Positions 35,291 through 47,632 of a DNA stretch of 64,000 nt are shown piece after piece; positions within the stretch are counted from its first letter, which is position 1, and each line of letters starts with the position of its first letter. The notes under the pieces were generated by a model. It was not told where the DNA came from. It searched no databases and worked only from the letters and a program-made list of their open reading frames with translations. The stretch is from contig CM075775.1 of the NCBI GenBank assembly GCA_037974665.1, positions 39,024,152 through 39,088,151 of the forward strand. The letters run 5' to 3'. The DNA comes from Ehretia macrophylla. Its lineage: Eukaryota > Streptophyta > Magnoliopsida > Boraginales > Ehretiaceae. A program made the position numbers and the translations under genes.

Positions 35291-35343
35291 GAGCGATGGA
35301 GACCTGGTCCCAAGCTCCACGGCCTTGGTTTGTGGGCCCAGCC

Positions 35344-35460
35344 TGTGAGGCCTGACCTCGATTTGCGTGTGATACCTCGTTTCATGTGCCCTAATCTAGA
35401 TTTGCGTTCCTTGACCTAGGTTTAAAAATTGTGTTCATTTTGTGTACCATGCATTGAATT
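35344..35460 (+). mobile_element. 117-bp fragment of an LTR related to the composite element
   Basis: Starts with the LTR terminus TGTGAGGCC and continues through CGATTTGCGTG, GATACCTCGTTTC, CTAATCTAGATTTGCG and CATGCATTGAATT, all found in order at the start of the LTR at 43696 and in reverse in 11280-11400. It stops where the LTR would read ATTACGTGC and the satellite reads ATTACGGATC, a 6-bp microhomology. Only the LTR 5' edge survives. Confidence 0.9.
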
Positions 35461-35540
35461 ACGGATCAAAAGTTATGGTCACCGGAGCGACGGAGACCTG
35501 GCCCCAAGCCCCACGCCCTCGGTTTGCATGCCCAGCCTCT

Positions 35541-35550
35541 ACGTGATGGA
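35541..35550. repeat. monomer with 51-bp deletion at GTGA repeat
   Basis: CTCTACGTGATGGATTAGG joins the GTGA of CTACGTGAGG to that of AAATGTGATGG. One GTGA (35543-35546) remains at the junction. Confidence 0.88.
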
Positions 35551-36117
35551 TTAGGTTATCGTCCTTTTTGCGGCTCACGACATACGATCAGGGACAGAAA
35601 AACAGCGCAGAAGAAAAAAGTTTCCCGAAACTAATGAAAACATTTGATTTTGGACTCTGAAAACTGGCGAAGCCAAGCAGGCATGCCACCTCTGTCGTAG
35701 AGTTTTCGGAGAGCTTTCCAATGGTATACTGTGCACCGCGTAACTCTTTACGGATCAAAAGTTATGGGCACCGGAGCGAGGGAGACTTGGTCACAAGCCC
35801 CATGACCACGGGTTGCGGGCTCAGCCTCTACATCAAGTAAAGTTGTCTTGCCCAAGGTGGTGTGGGATTCGGTAATAGAAATATGATGGATTAGGTTGTC
35901 GTCCTTTTCACTGCTGACGACGTACAATCCAGAAAGGAAAAACAGCGTAGAAGAAGAAAAGTGTCCTGAAACTGATGAAAACTTTTGAATTAGGGTTCCA
36001 AAAACAAGCGCAGCCAAGCGGCTTGCTATCCCCATCGTAGAGCTCTCGGAGAGCTTTCCAACTGTATGCTGTGCACCGCGAAACTCCTTACAAATCAAAA
36101 GTTATGGGCACCGGAGC

Positions 36118-36264
36118 GACGGAGACCTGGTCCCAAGCCCCACAACCTCGGTTTGCGGGCCAAGCCTCAACGTGAAGCGAAGTTATCTTGCCCAAGGTGA
36201 CGTGGCATTCAGTAATAGAAATGTGATGGATTAGGTTGTCGCCCTTTTTCGGATCACAACGTAC
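36118..36264. repeat. 147-bp block identical to 52176-52322
   Basis: Shares the rare variants CACAACCTCGG, GGGCCAAGCCTCAACG, GTTATCTTGCCC, CATTCAGTAATAG and GTCGCCCTTTTTCGGATC with 52176-52322, with no mismatch that I can see. The flanking monomer parts differ at many sites. Confidence 0.9.
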
Positions 36265-38189
36265 GATCCGGGATGAAAAACAGCGTAGAAGAAGAAAAAT
36301 GTCCTAAAATTGATGAAAATATTTGATTTAGGGTTCCGAAAACAAGCGCAGCCAAGCAGGCTTGCTACCCCTGTCATAGAACTCTCGGAGAGCTTTCCAA
36401 CGGTATGCTATGCACCGCGTAACTCCTTACTAATCAAAAGTTATGGGGACCGGAGCTACGGAGACCTGGTCTAAAGCCCCACGCCCACGGTTTGCAGTTC
36501 CAGCCTCTACGTGAAGCGAAGTTGTCTTGCCCAAGGTGTCATGGGATTTGGTAATAGAAATGAGAGGGATTAGGTTGTCGTCCTTTACGCGGCTGACGAC
36601 GTACGATCCGAGACGAAAAAACAGCGCAAAAGAAGAAAAGTATCCCGAAACTGGCGAAAATGTTTGATTTTGTGCTCCGAAATAGGCGCAGCTGAGTAGG
36701 CATGCTGCTCCCATCGTACAGCTCTCGGAGACCTTTCCAATGGAATGCTGTGCACCGCGTAACTTCTTACGGATCAAAAGTTAAGGGCACCGGAGCGACG
36801 GAGACCTGGTCCCAAGCCCCACGCCCTCGGTTTGCGAGCCCAACCTCTATGTGAGGCAAAGTTGTCTTTCCCAAGGTACCATGTTATTCGGTAATAGAAA
36901 TGTGATGAATTAGGTCATCGTCCTTTTCGCGGCTCACGACGTACGATCCGGGATGGAAAAACAACGCAAAACAAGAAAATTATCCCGAAATAGAAGAAAC
37001 ATTCGATTTTGGGCTCTGAAAATAGGTATAGCCGAGCAGGCTTGCTGCCCCTGTTGTAGAGCTCTCGAAGAGCTTTCCAACGGTATGCTGTGCGCCATGT
37101 AACTCTTTACAGATCAAAAGTTATAGGTACCAGAGCGACGGAGACCTGGTCCCAAGCCCCACGCCCTTGGTTTACGGGCCCAGCCTCTACGTGAGGTGAA
37201 GTTATCTTGCCCAAGGTGTCATGGGATTCGGTTATAGAAATGTCATGGATTAGGTTGTCGTCCTTTTCGTGGCTCACGACGCACGATCCGGGATGGAAAA
37301 ATAGCGCAGAAGAAGAAAAGTATCCCGAAACTGATGAAAAGATTCAAATTTGGGCTTCAAAAATAGGCGCAACATAGCAGGCTTGTTTCCCCATTGTAGA
37401 GCTGTAAGAGAGCTTTCAAACGGTATAATGTGCGCCGCGTAACTCCTTTCGGATCAAAAGTTATGGGCACCAAAGCGACGGAGACCTGGTCCCAAGCCCT
37501 ACGGCCTCAGTTTACGGGCCCAGCCTCTACGTGAGGTGAAGTTGTCTTGCCCAAGGTACCGTGGGTTTCCGTTATAGAAATGTGTTGGATTAGGTTGTCG
37601 TCCTTTTCGCGACTCACGACGCACGATCCGGGACGAAAAAATAATGTAGAAGTAGAAAAGTATCCCGAAACTGATGAAAAGATTCAAATTTGAGCTTCGA
37701 AAATAGGCGCAACATAGCAGGCTTGTTTCCCTATTATAGAGCTCTCGGAGAGCTTTCAAACGGTATGTTGTGAGCCGCGTAACTCCTTACGGATCAAAAG
37801 TTATGGACACCGGAGCGACAGAGACCTACTCCCAAGCCCCACGACCTCGGTTTGTGGGCCTAGCCTCTACGTGAAATGAAGTTGTCTTGCCCAAGGTGCC
37901 GTGGGATTCGCTAATAGAAATGTGATGGATTAGGTTGTCGTCTTTTTCGCCGCTCACGAAGCACAATCCGGGATAGAAAAATAGTGCAGAAGAAGAAAAG
38001 TCTATCGAAACTGATGAAAAGGTTAAATTTTGAGCTCCGAAAATTGGCGCATCGTAGCAGGCTTGTTGCCCCCATCGTAGAGCTCTCGGAGAGCTTTCAA
38101 ACGGTATGTTGTGCGCTGCGTAACTCCTTTCGGATCGAAATTTACGGCCACCAAAGCGATGGAGACCTAGTCCCAAGCCCCACGCCCTC

Positions 38190-38200
38190 AGTTTGCCCAA
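38190..38200. repeat. monomer with 35-bp deletion at TTGC repeat
   Basis: CTCAGTTTGCCCAAGG joins the TTGC of GGTTTGCGGG to that of GTCTTGCCC, removing the CCCAGCCTCTACGTGAGG region. Confidence 0.88.
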
Positions 38201-41149
38201 GGTGCCATGGGATTTGGTAATAGAAATGTGATGGATTAGGTTGTCGTCCTTTTCGGAGCTCACGACATACGATCCGGGATGGAAAAACAGCGAAGAAGAA
38301 AAAAGTTTCCCGAAACTGATGAACACGTTCAATTTTGGGCTCCGGAAATAGGTGCAGCTAGGGAGGCTTACTGCCCCTATCGTAGAGCTCTCAGAGAGCT
38401 TTCGAACGGTATGTTGTGTGCCGTGTAACTCCTTACGGATCAAAAGTTATGGGCACCAGAGCGACGGAGACCTGGTCCCAAGCTTCACGCCCTCGGTTTG
38501 CGGGCCCAACCTCTACGTGAGGTGAAGTTGTTTTGCCTAAGGTGCCGTCGGATTCGGTAATAAAAATGTGATGGATTATGTTGTCGTCCTTTTCGCGGCT
38601 CTCGACACATGATCCGGGACGGAAAAACAGCACAGAAGAAGTAAAGTGTCCCGAAACTGATGAAAATGTTCGATTTTGGGCTCTAAAAATAGGCAAAGCA
38701 GAGTAGGCTTGCTACCCCCGTTGTAGAGCTCTCGGAGAGCTTTCCAATGGTATACAGTGCGCCGCGTAACTCTTTGCGGATCAAAAGTTTTGGGCACCGG
38801 AGCGACGGAGACCTGGTCCTAAGCCACACGGCCTCGGTTTGCGGGCCCAGCCTCTACATGAGGTGAAGTTGTCTTCCCAAGGTGCCGTGGCATTCGGTAA
38901 TAGAAATTTGATGGATTACGTAGTGGTCCTTTTCGCGGCTCACGACGTACGATCTGAGACGAAAAAATAGAGCAAAAGAATAAAAGAGTTCCGAAACTGA
39001 TGAAAATGTTCAATTTTAGGGTTTGAAAATAGGCGCAGCTTAGAAGGCTTGCTACCCCTATCGAAGAGCTCTCGGAGAGCTTTCCAATGGTATGCTGTGG
39101 GCCGCGTAACTCCTTACGGATCAAAAGTTATGGGCCCCGGAGCGACGGAGACCTGGTCCTAAGCCGCACGGCCTCGGTATGCGGGCCCAGCCTCTATGTG
39201 AAGTGATGTTGTCTTGCCCAAGGTGCCATGGGATTCGGTAACAGAAATGTGATGGATTAGGTTATCGTCCTTTTCGCAGCTCACGACGTACGATCCGGGA
39301 CGAAAAAATCGCTCAAAAGAAGAAAAGTCTCCCGAAACTGATGAAAACGTTCAATTTTGGGCTCTGAAAATAGGCGCAGCCGAGCAGGCTTGCTTCCCCC
39401 GTTGTGGAGCTCTCGGAGAGCTTTCCAACGGTATGCTATGCGCCGCGTACTCCTTACGGAACAAAAGTTACGGGAACCGGAGCGACGGAGACCTGAACCT
39501 AAGCCGCACGGCCTCGGTTTGCTGGCCCAGCCTCAACGTGAAATGAAGTTGTCTTGCCCAAGGTGCCATGAGATTCGGTAATAGAAATGTGATGGATTAG
39601 GTTGTCGTCCTTTTCGCGGCTCACAACATACGATACGGAATGAAAAAACAGCGCAAAAGAAGAAAAGTCTCCTAAAACTGATGAAAACGTTCAATTTTTG
39701 GCTCAGAAAATAGGCGCAGCCAAGCAGGCTAGCTACCCCCATCGTAGTGCTCTCGGAGAGCTTTCCAACGGTATGTTGTGCGCCGCGTAACTCCTTACGG
39801 ATCAAAAGTTATGGGCACCGGAGCGACGGAGACCTGCTCCTAAGCCGCACGGCCTCGGTTTGCGGGCCCAGCCTCTACATGAGGCGAAGTTGTCTTTCCC
39901 AAGGTGTTGTGGCATTCGGTAATAGAATTGTGATGGATTACGTAGTGGTCCTTTTGGCAGCTCACGACGTACGATCCGAGACAGAAAAATAGCGTAAAAG
40001 AAGAAAAATATCCCAATACTGATGAAAATGCACAATTTTAGGCTTTAAAAATAGGTACAACTAAGAAGGCTTGCTGCCCCCATCGTAGAGCTCTCGGAGA
40101 GCTTTCCAACGGTATGCTATGCGCTGGGTAACTTCTTACGGATCAAAAGTTATGGGCACCGGAGCGACGAAGACCTAGTCCTAAGCCGCACGGCCTCGGT
40201 ATGCGGGCCCAGCCTCTACATGAGGTGAATTTGTCTTGCCTAAGATGCCGTGGCATTCAGTAATAGAAATGTGATGGATTATGTAGTCGTCCTTTTCGCG
40301 GCTCACGACGTATGATCTGGGATGAAAAAACAACGCAAAAGAATAAAAGTGTCCCGAAACTGATGAAAACGTTCGATTTTGGGCTGTAAAATTGGGCACA
40401 GCTAGGCAGGCTTGTTGCCCTCGTCGTAGAGCTCTCGGAGAGCTTTCCAATGGTATGCTGTGTACCGCGTAACTCTTTACGGATCAAATGTTATGGGCAC
40501 TGGAGCGACAGAGACCTGGTCCCAAGCCCCACACCCTCGGTTTGCGGGCCCAGCCTCTACGTGAGGCGAAGTTGTCTTGCCCAAGGTACCGTGGCATTCG
40601 GTAATAGAAATGTGATGGATTACGTAGTGGTACTTTTCGCGGCTCATGACTTACAATCCGGGACAAAAAAATAGCGCAAAAGAAGAAAAATGTCCCGAAA
40701 GTAATGAAAATGTTTAATTTTAGGCTTTGTAAATAGGCGCAGCAACGCAGGCTTGCTATCCCCGTCATAGAACTCTCGGAGAGCTTTCCAACGGTATATT
40801 GTGCGCCGCGTAACTCCTTACGGATCAAAACTTATGGGCACCGAAGCGACGGAGACCTGGTCCTAAGCCCCACGGCCTCGGTATGCGGGCCCAGCCTCTA
40901 CGTGAGGCAAAGTTGTCTTGCCCGTGGTGCTGTGGCATTCGGTAATAGAAATGTGATGGATTAGGTTGTCATTCTTTTCGGGGCTCACGACCTACGATCC
41001 GGGATGAAAAATAGCGTAAAAGAAGAAAAGTGTCCCGAAACTGATGAAAATGCTGGATTTTGGGCTCTAAAATTAGTCGCAGCAAAGCTAGCTTGCTACC
41101 CTCGTCGTAGAGCTCTCGGAGAGGTTTCTAACGGTATGCTGTACGCCAC

Positions 41150-41865
41150 GTAACTCCTTACGGATCAAAAGTTATGGGCACTGGAGCGACAGAGACCTGG
41201 TCCCATGATCCACTCCCGCGGTTTGCGGGCCCAGCCTCTACGTGAGGCGAAGTTGTCTTTCCCAAGGTGCCATGGGATTCGGTAATAGAAATGTGATGGA
41301 TTAGGTCGTCATTCTTTTCACGGCTCACGACGTACGATCTGGGACGAAAAAACAGCGCAGAAGAAGAAAAGTCTCCTAAAACTGACGAAAAATTATGATT
41401 TTGGAATCCGAAAATAGGCGCAGCTGAGTTGGCTTGCTGCCCCTGTCGTAGAACTCTTGGAGAGCTTCACAACGGTATGCGGTGCTCCGCGTAATTCCTT
41501 ACGGATAAAAAGATATGGGCACCAGAACGACAAAGACCTGGTCCCAAATGCACGGCCTTTGTTTGCGAGCCCAGCCTCTACGTGAGGCAATGTTGTCTTG
41601 CCCAATGTACAGTGGGATTCGGTAATAGAAATGTGATGGATTAGGTTGTCGTCCTTTTCGCGGCTCATGACGTACGATCCGGGATGAAAAAACAGCGCAA
41701 AAAAATAAATGTGTCCCAAAACTGAAGAAAAGATTCGATTATGGGCTCCAAAAATAGGCGCAGCCGAGTGGGATTGCTGCCTCCGTCGTACAGCTCTCGG
41801 AGAGCTTTCGAACGGTTTGCCGTACGCCACGTAATTCCTTACGGATCAAAAGTTATGGTCACCGG
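41150..41865. repeat. satellite segment shared with 34.58-35.29 kb
   Basis: Second copy of the segment tagged by CCCATGATC (41202) and GAAAAATTATGATTTTGG (41386). The two copies differ at scattered sites, so this is not a very recent duplication. Confidence 0.75.
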
Positions 41866-42060
41866 AGTGACGGAGACCTAGTCCCAAGCCCCACGGCCAC
41901 GGTTTGCGGGCCCAGCTTCTACGTGACGTGAAGTTGTCTTGCCCAAGGTGAGGTGGGATTCAGTAATAGAAATGCGATGGATTAGGTTATCGTCCTTTTC
42001 GCGGTTCACGACTTACGATCCATGACGGAAAAACAGCGCAAAAGAAGATAAATATCGTGA

Positions 42061-42080
42061 AATTGATGAACCCCACGCCC
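42061..42080. repeat. half-monomer deletion junction, instance 1
   Basis: GATGAA joins CCCCACGCCCTCGG, removing about 160 bp between the GATGAAAACG and GCCCCACGCC segments. Followed by GTGAGGCAAAG. The upstream AGAAGATAAAT variant and the downstream GAGGCAAAG variant are shared with the instance at 59984. Confidence 0.9.
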
Positions 42081-43695
42081 TCGGTTTGCGAGCCCAGCCT
42101 CTACGTGAGGCAAAGTTGTCTTGCCCAAGGTGTCATGGCATTTAGTAATATAAATGTGATGGATTAGGTTGTCGTCATTTTTGCGGCTCACGACGTACGA
42201 TCCGAGATGGAAAAACAGCGCAAAAAAAGGAAGGTGTCCCGAAACTGATGAAAAAGTTTGATTTTGGGCCCCGAAACAGGCGTAACAGAGTAGGCTTGCT
42301 GCCCCCATCATAGAGCTCTGGAAGAGATTTTCGACGGTATGCTATGCGCCGCGTAATTCCTTGCGGATCAGAAGTTATGGGCACCGGAGCGACGGAGACC
42401 TAGTCCTAAGCCCTACGGCCTCGGTTTGCGGGCCCAGCCTCAACGTGAGGTGAAGTTGTCTTGCCTAAGGTGTCGTGGCATTCGGTAATAGAAATGTGAT
42501 GGATTAGGTTGTCCTTTTCGCGACTCATGATGTACGATCCGGGATGGAAAAACAGAACAAAAGAAGAAAAGTGACCCAAAACTGATGAAAACATTTGATT
42601 TGAGGTTCTAAAAATAGGCGCAACCGAGTAGGCTTACTGCCCCTATCATAGAGCTCTCGGAGAGCTTTCCAACGGTATGCTGTGCTCCGCGTAACTCCTT
42701 ACGGATCAAAATTTATGGGCACGGGAGCGACGGAGACCTGGTCACAAGCCCCATGCCCTCGGTTTGTAGGTCCAGCCTCTACGTGAAGCGAAGTTGTCTT
42801 GCCCAAGGTGCCGTGGGATTCGGTAATAAAAATATGATGGATTAGGTTGTCGTCCTTTTCGAGGCTCACGACGTACGATCTGGGACAGAAAAATAGCGCA
42901 AAAGAAGAAAAGTATCCTGAAACTAATGAAAACGTTCAATTTTGGCCTCCGAAAACAGGCGCAGCCAAGCAAGCTTGTTATTCCCAACGTAGAGCTCTCA
43001 GAGAGCTTTCCAATGGTATGTTGTGCGCCGCGTAACTCCTTTCGGATCAAAAGTTATGGGCATCGGAACGACAGAGACTGGTCCCAAGCCCCACGCCCTC
43101 GGTTTGCAGGCCCAGCCTCTACGTCAGGCGAAGTTGTCTTGCCCAAGGTGCCATGGAATTCGGTAATAGAAATGTGATGGATTAGGTTGTCATCCTTTTC
43201 GGGGCTCATGACATATGATCTGGGACGGAAAAACAGCGAAGAAGAAGAAAAGTGTCCTGAAACTGATGAACATGTTCGATTTTGGGCTCCAAAAACAGGC
43301 ACAGTTCAGCAGCGTTGCTACCCTTGTCGTAGAGCTCTCTGAGAGACTTCCAACGGTATGCTGTGCACCACATAACTCCTTACGAATCAAAAGTTATGGG
43401 CACCAGAGCAACGGAGACTTGGTCCCAAGCCGCACGCCCTCGGTTTGTAGGCCCAGCCTCTACGTGAAGCAAAGTTGTCCTGCCCAAGGCGCCGTGGGAT
43501 TCGATAATAGAAATGTGATGGATTAGGTCGCCGTCCTTTTCGCGGCTCACGACTTACGATCCGGGATATAAAAACAGCGCAAAAGAAGAAAAGTTTCCCG
43601 AAACTGATGAAAAGGTTCGATTTTGGGCTCAAAAAATAGGCGGAGCCGAGCAAGCTTGCTGCCCCCGTCGTAGAGCCCTCAGAGAGCTTTCCAAC

Positions 43696-46622
43696 TGTGA
43701 GGTCCAACCTCGATTTGCGTGCGATACCTCATTTCGTGTGCCCTAATCTATATTTGCGTGCCTTGACCTAGTTTTAAGAGTCGTGTTCTGTTTTGAGTGC
43801 CATGCATTGAATTACGTGCATACATTTAGGGTTGTGTGCATTTATTTGAAAAACGTGCATTCGTCTAGTAGTTTGTGCTCTACCTCGTAGTGCGTGCCCT
43901 AAACCTAAGAACGCTTGCCCACACGCTAATCAAGAAAGCATCTTACACGAAGCACTAGATCATTAATTAATCCTACAAACTCCACTAACTAATATTAAAT
44001 TGCTAATTCAACCTACTAGAAGACGAAATTGCACCAAAAGCTAGACATTCTTTATTCTTTATTCCTTATCCTTTTGCACATCCCAAACACACAATATTAA
44101 ATTGCTCAACCAAGACAAAAATTCAGATTCTTGCACAAGCTTGGCCGACCACTATTGCATATTGAACTAGCTTTGCATTTCAAAATTTGTACCTAAACAT
44201 TCTATGACAAGTTATGACACAAAGCATTAAAAAAATGACTCAAACTCTACCCAAAGCTCCACCAATCTCGACACACACTCCATGCCCATGCTAGGTGATT
44301 CAAACATGCTCCTTGAAGACACAAAAATCTGAATTTGCAAGCCCTAGGCCGACATATGCATCAATTCCTTCAAGCCTTTCATTTTTCTTTCATTCTTTCT
44401 CTCTTTCTCTCATTCTTCTCTCTCTCTCGGCCCTAGCTGAAACTCTACTCTCCATAGCTTAAGTTCATCACTCAATGGTTCATCAAGACATGCAAGCTAC
44501 TAGGAACTCGACCAAGCAAAGCTAGAATGCAAAAGACACACATGCAAGCTCATTTAACCTTCATTTCGACTTAGGTGAGTTTGTTAGCTTCCATTTCATC
44601 TTCTTTTTGTTCTAGCCACTTGCACATACTAAGAATATGGTTACTAAGCTAGAAAATTAGAAAAAATCAAGTGGTCTCTCGGCTAAGCAAGGAAAAAGGG
44701 TCGACATTGTGCTTCATCAAGAGTTTGTGCATCTTCTTTGTTGTCTTGCTATGGTGAGGGCTAAAACTTCTTGAAAAGCCTTTAAAAACCACATGCATGC
44801 CTTTGAATGTCTATTTTTACCTCTGTACTTGTGATATATGTGTGTACATGAGCTTTTGTAAACATGCATAGCAAGATATTTGGCTAGAATGTGAAGATAG
44901 GTGAAATCGCGTATTTGACAGCTTTCTGTTCTGTTGTAACGAAGTGATTTTGACCAGGTAAATGATGTTGAAAATGAGTGAAAATTGGTAGTTGACTAGT
45001 TTTCCCAGTTCTAAGAATTTTTCGTAGAAATAGGCCAAAGCTAAATTTGACTCTAAGATCCCCAAAATGGCAAAATATCAAAATGTGTCCAAATCTGGAA
45101 AATCTGGGAAAATGAAGTAGGTTTTGGCAGATTCACTGTCCTTATAGAACGAACCAGTTTTCACTTAGTAAATGATATTGAAAATGCATGAAATTTTGTG
45201 TGCTGATAGATTTTTTAGTTCTGGACATTTGTGTCAGAAATAGACTAAGGCTAAATCTGACCCGAAAGTCCTAAAAAATGACAAGTATGGAAATGTGTAC
45301 AAATCTGGACAGTTTTGCGTAGTCGCACGGTTTTGGCTATAACTCTTGAACCCGAACTCCAAATGATGCGAGGTTTGTTTCAGAATTTAGTTAACTCCTT
45401 AACCTTTAATTTGAAATTTTTTCACTGGAATTGGAGATTGTTTGCTTGTCTCAATGATTGTGAGAAAACAGACCTTTGCAGTGAGGTTTCCATCTAGTGA
45501 TTTGCTTAGAAAATTATTGTAACTTCTCTTGTTGTATTAATTTCTTGGGATTGTGGCACTTGGATGTTGTGTGGACTGTTTTGAATGTTTGAGGGTGTTT
45601 GAATTAATCCATGCATGGCTTGAGTTTAATTACGTGACAACTTAGGGCTTAATCGCACGGGTGAGCGTGAATTGAAACCCTAATGACTAGGTAAACTCGC
45701 TAAGTGTTGATCCTATGAATATCTTGTTTAATTATGTGATTAGTAGGCTGCCTGTAGTTGCCCTTATAGCCCTAAATATGATTCCGATGATTACATGTTG
45801 ACAAGTAGGCCATTCTTGCACCCGGTCCCACGTAAACGTCGATGCATGTTGTATGACCTTATTATTTAATTACATGAACTTCGAAATGAGTTATATGACT
45901 TAATCTACATGCGTTGCATGGCTTCCTGTTTAATATTCATATAACTCCATGTGCTTTACAAGTGAAATTACCTGTTATATCATGCCTCGCGTGTTTGCTT
46001 GTCAATGTGCAATCTTATGACTGCTAGGAGGCAACCTACTTTATTGTCCTCCTAATGTGATATATTAAATGTCATAAATGTGCATTGCATACAAGGTTGC
46101 AACCTTTCATTCTGGCGTGGTAGCGTTCACACACACCGGGTGGCATCGAGCTTGCCGGTGCAACCATGACTACCATTGTCCAATTCCCTCTCTCACTTGG
46201 GGATAGACTTCCTCAGAGAGTTGGGTCGTAGGATTTCGGGGTACATCCGGAGTACACCCATTTGGCGTGATAAGGGGATGATTTGAAGTCAGCCGCAACA
46301 ACTGATACTGGAATTGAACTGAGAGCAAAAGCTCACCGTATCCTTTTCACTATGTGTATAAGTACTCTTTCTTGGTTCCTAGAGGACCTTGGGGAGGAAA
46401 GACGAGTAATTGTGTTCTTTTACTTTTACATTACGTTATGCACTTACTTGTGTTATATGTCATGCTTGCAAAAGGGTTTTCATAATTGAACCGAAAAAAG
46501 AGTTTCAAAACTTATTTCTTGTTCCCCCTCGCTGAGTTCATAAGGACTCACCCTCTTTTATCATCTCAGGTGAAGAAGACCAGGAACAGGTACCCGAGGA
46601 CAACATGCCTATTGATGATTCC
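43696..46622 (+). mobile_element. truncated LTR of the composite element's family, plus orientation
   Basis: Begins with terminus TGTGAGGTCC and follows, in reverse complement, the LTR at 11595-8490: minisatellite, CT tract, the 208-bp duplication, the ACACACACCGGGTGGCATCG block and the GGTGAAGAAGACC block. It ends at GATGATTCC (46622), where the satellite reads CTCCGAAAATAGG, leaving TCC as junction microhomology. About 0.6 kb of the LTR 3' end and everything beyond are absent. Like the fragment at 35344, it lacks about 200 bp or more of minisatellite next to the terminus relative to the composite element, so the two belong to one LTR subfamily. Its divergence from the composite LTRs is much higher than theirs from each other. 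ORFs inside (44817-45081, 46283-46489) resemble no protein I know. Confidence 0.92.
44384..44432. repeat. CT-rich microsatellite in LTR fragment
   Basis: TTTCTTTC, TTTCTCTC and TCTCTCTCTC blocks; the reverse-complement counterpart of the GA tracts at 10648 and 17304. Confidence 0.85.
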
Positions 46623-47612
46623 GAAAATAGGCGGAGCCGAGCAGGCTTGTTGCCCCCGTCGTAGAGCTCTCGGAGGGCTTTCAAACGGTATGCTTTACGC
46701 TGCGTAATTCCTTACGGATCAAAAGGTATGGCCAGTGGAGCGACAGAGACTTGGTCCCAAGCCCCACTCCCGCGGTTTACGGGCCCAGCCTCTACGTGAG
46801 ATGAAGTTGTCTTGCCCAAGGTATCATGGCATTAGGTAATAGAAATGTGATGGATTAGGTTGTCGTTCTGTTCACGGCTCACGACGTACAATCCAGGACG
46901 AAAAAAAGGGCAAAAGAAGAAACGTATCCCAAAACTAATGAAAACGTATGATTTTGGGCTCTGAAAATAGATGCAGCAGAGCAGGCTTGCTGTCCCCGTC
47001 GTAGAGCTCTTGGAGTGCTTTCCAATGGAATGCTGTGCGTCGCGTAACTCCTTACGGATCAAAAGTTATGGGCACCGAAGCAGCGGAGACCTGGTCCTAA
47101 GCCCCATTGCCTCAGTTTGTGGGCCCAGCCTCTAAGTAAGGCGAAGTTGTCTTTTCCAAGGTGTCATGGCATTCTGTAATAGAAATGTGATGGATTAGGT
47201 TGTCGTCCTTTTCGCCACTCACGATGTACGCTCTGGGACAAAAAACAACGCAAAAGAAAAAAGGTATCTCAAAACTAATGAAAACGTTCAGTTTTTGGCT
47301 TTGAAAATAGGCGCAGCCAAGCGGGATTGCTGCCCCCGTCGTAGAGCTCTCGGAGAGCTTTCAAACGATATGCCGTAAGCCATGTAATTCCTTACGGATC
47401 AAAAGTTGTGGTCACCGGAGCGACGGAGACCTGGTCCTAAGCCCACGGCCTCGATTTGTGGGCCCAACCTCTACGTGAAGTGAAGTTGTCTTGCCCAAGG
47501 TGACGTGGGATTCGGTAATAGAAATGTTATGGATTAGGTTGTCGTCCTTTTTGCGGCTCACGAAGTATGATCTGTGATGTAAAAACAACGCAGAAGAAGA
47601 AAAATGTCCTGA

Positions 47613-47632
47613 AACTGATGAACCGCACACCC
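47613..47632. repeat. half-monomer deletion junction, instance 2
   Basis: ACTGATGAA joins CCGCACACCCTCG, the same join as at 42070 apart from a C to G change, and is followed by the same GTGAGGCAAAG variant. Confidence 0.88.

Larger units (their letters stand above)
31238..35343. repeat. 341-bp satellite array, block 3
   Basis: About 12 monomers in the same orientation as blocks 1 and 2, continuing the monomer cut at 28859. Several early monomers share GTACAAGGTGA, GAGGGATTAGG and CTTTACGC variants with the monomer just left of the solo LTR (28555-28620), showing a local subfamily. The block ends in CCCAGCC, where a fragment of the composite element's LTR family begins. Confidence 0.96.
35461..43695. 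repeat. 341-bp satellite array, block 4
   Basis: About 24 monomers, same orientation. The first monomer starts at the GATC motif and shares the variant ATGGTCACC with the monomer before the LTR fragment (35280), so about 70 bp of monomer is repeated across the fragment. Types are heterogeneous; a group at 38.8-40.8 kb shares CCTAAGCCGCACGGCC and TACGTAGTGGTCC. Three monomers carry internal deletions (35543, 38192, 42070). No gene is seen. Confidence 0.96.

Noticed and set aside
37826..38443. 205-codon open frame on the minus strand, and similar frames of 145-192 codons at 28237-28806, 47412-47990, 61029-61532 and 61710-62147.
   Set aside because: They run across satellite monomers. Because 341 is not a multiple of 3, each new monomer is read in another frame, and neighbouring monomers break the frame at different points. 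The peptides are just satellite in translation, with no domain and no conserved start or stop.
43691..43700. Target-site duplication for the LTR at 43696.
   Set aside because: The left flank is CCAAC, but the right end of the element is truncated at 46622, so no second copy can exist to test.
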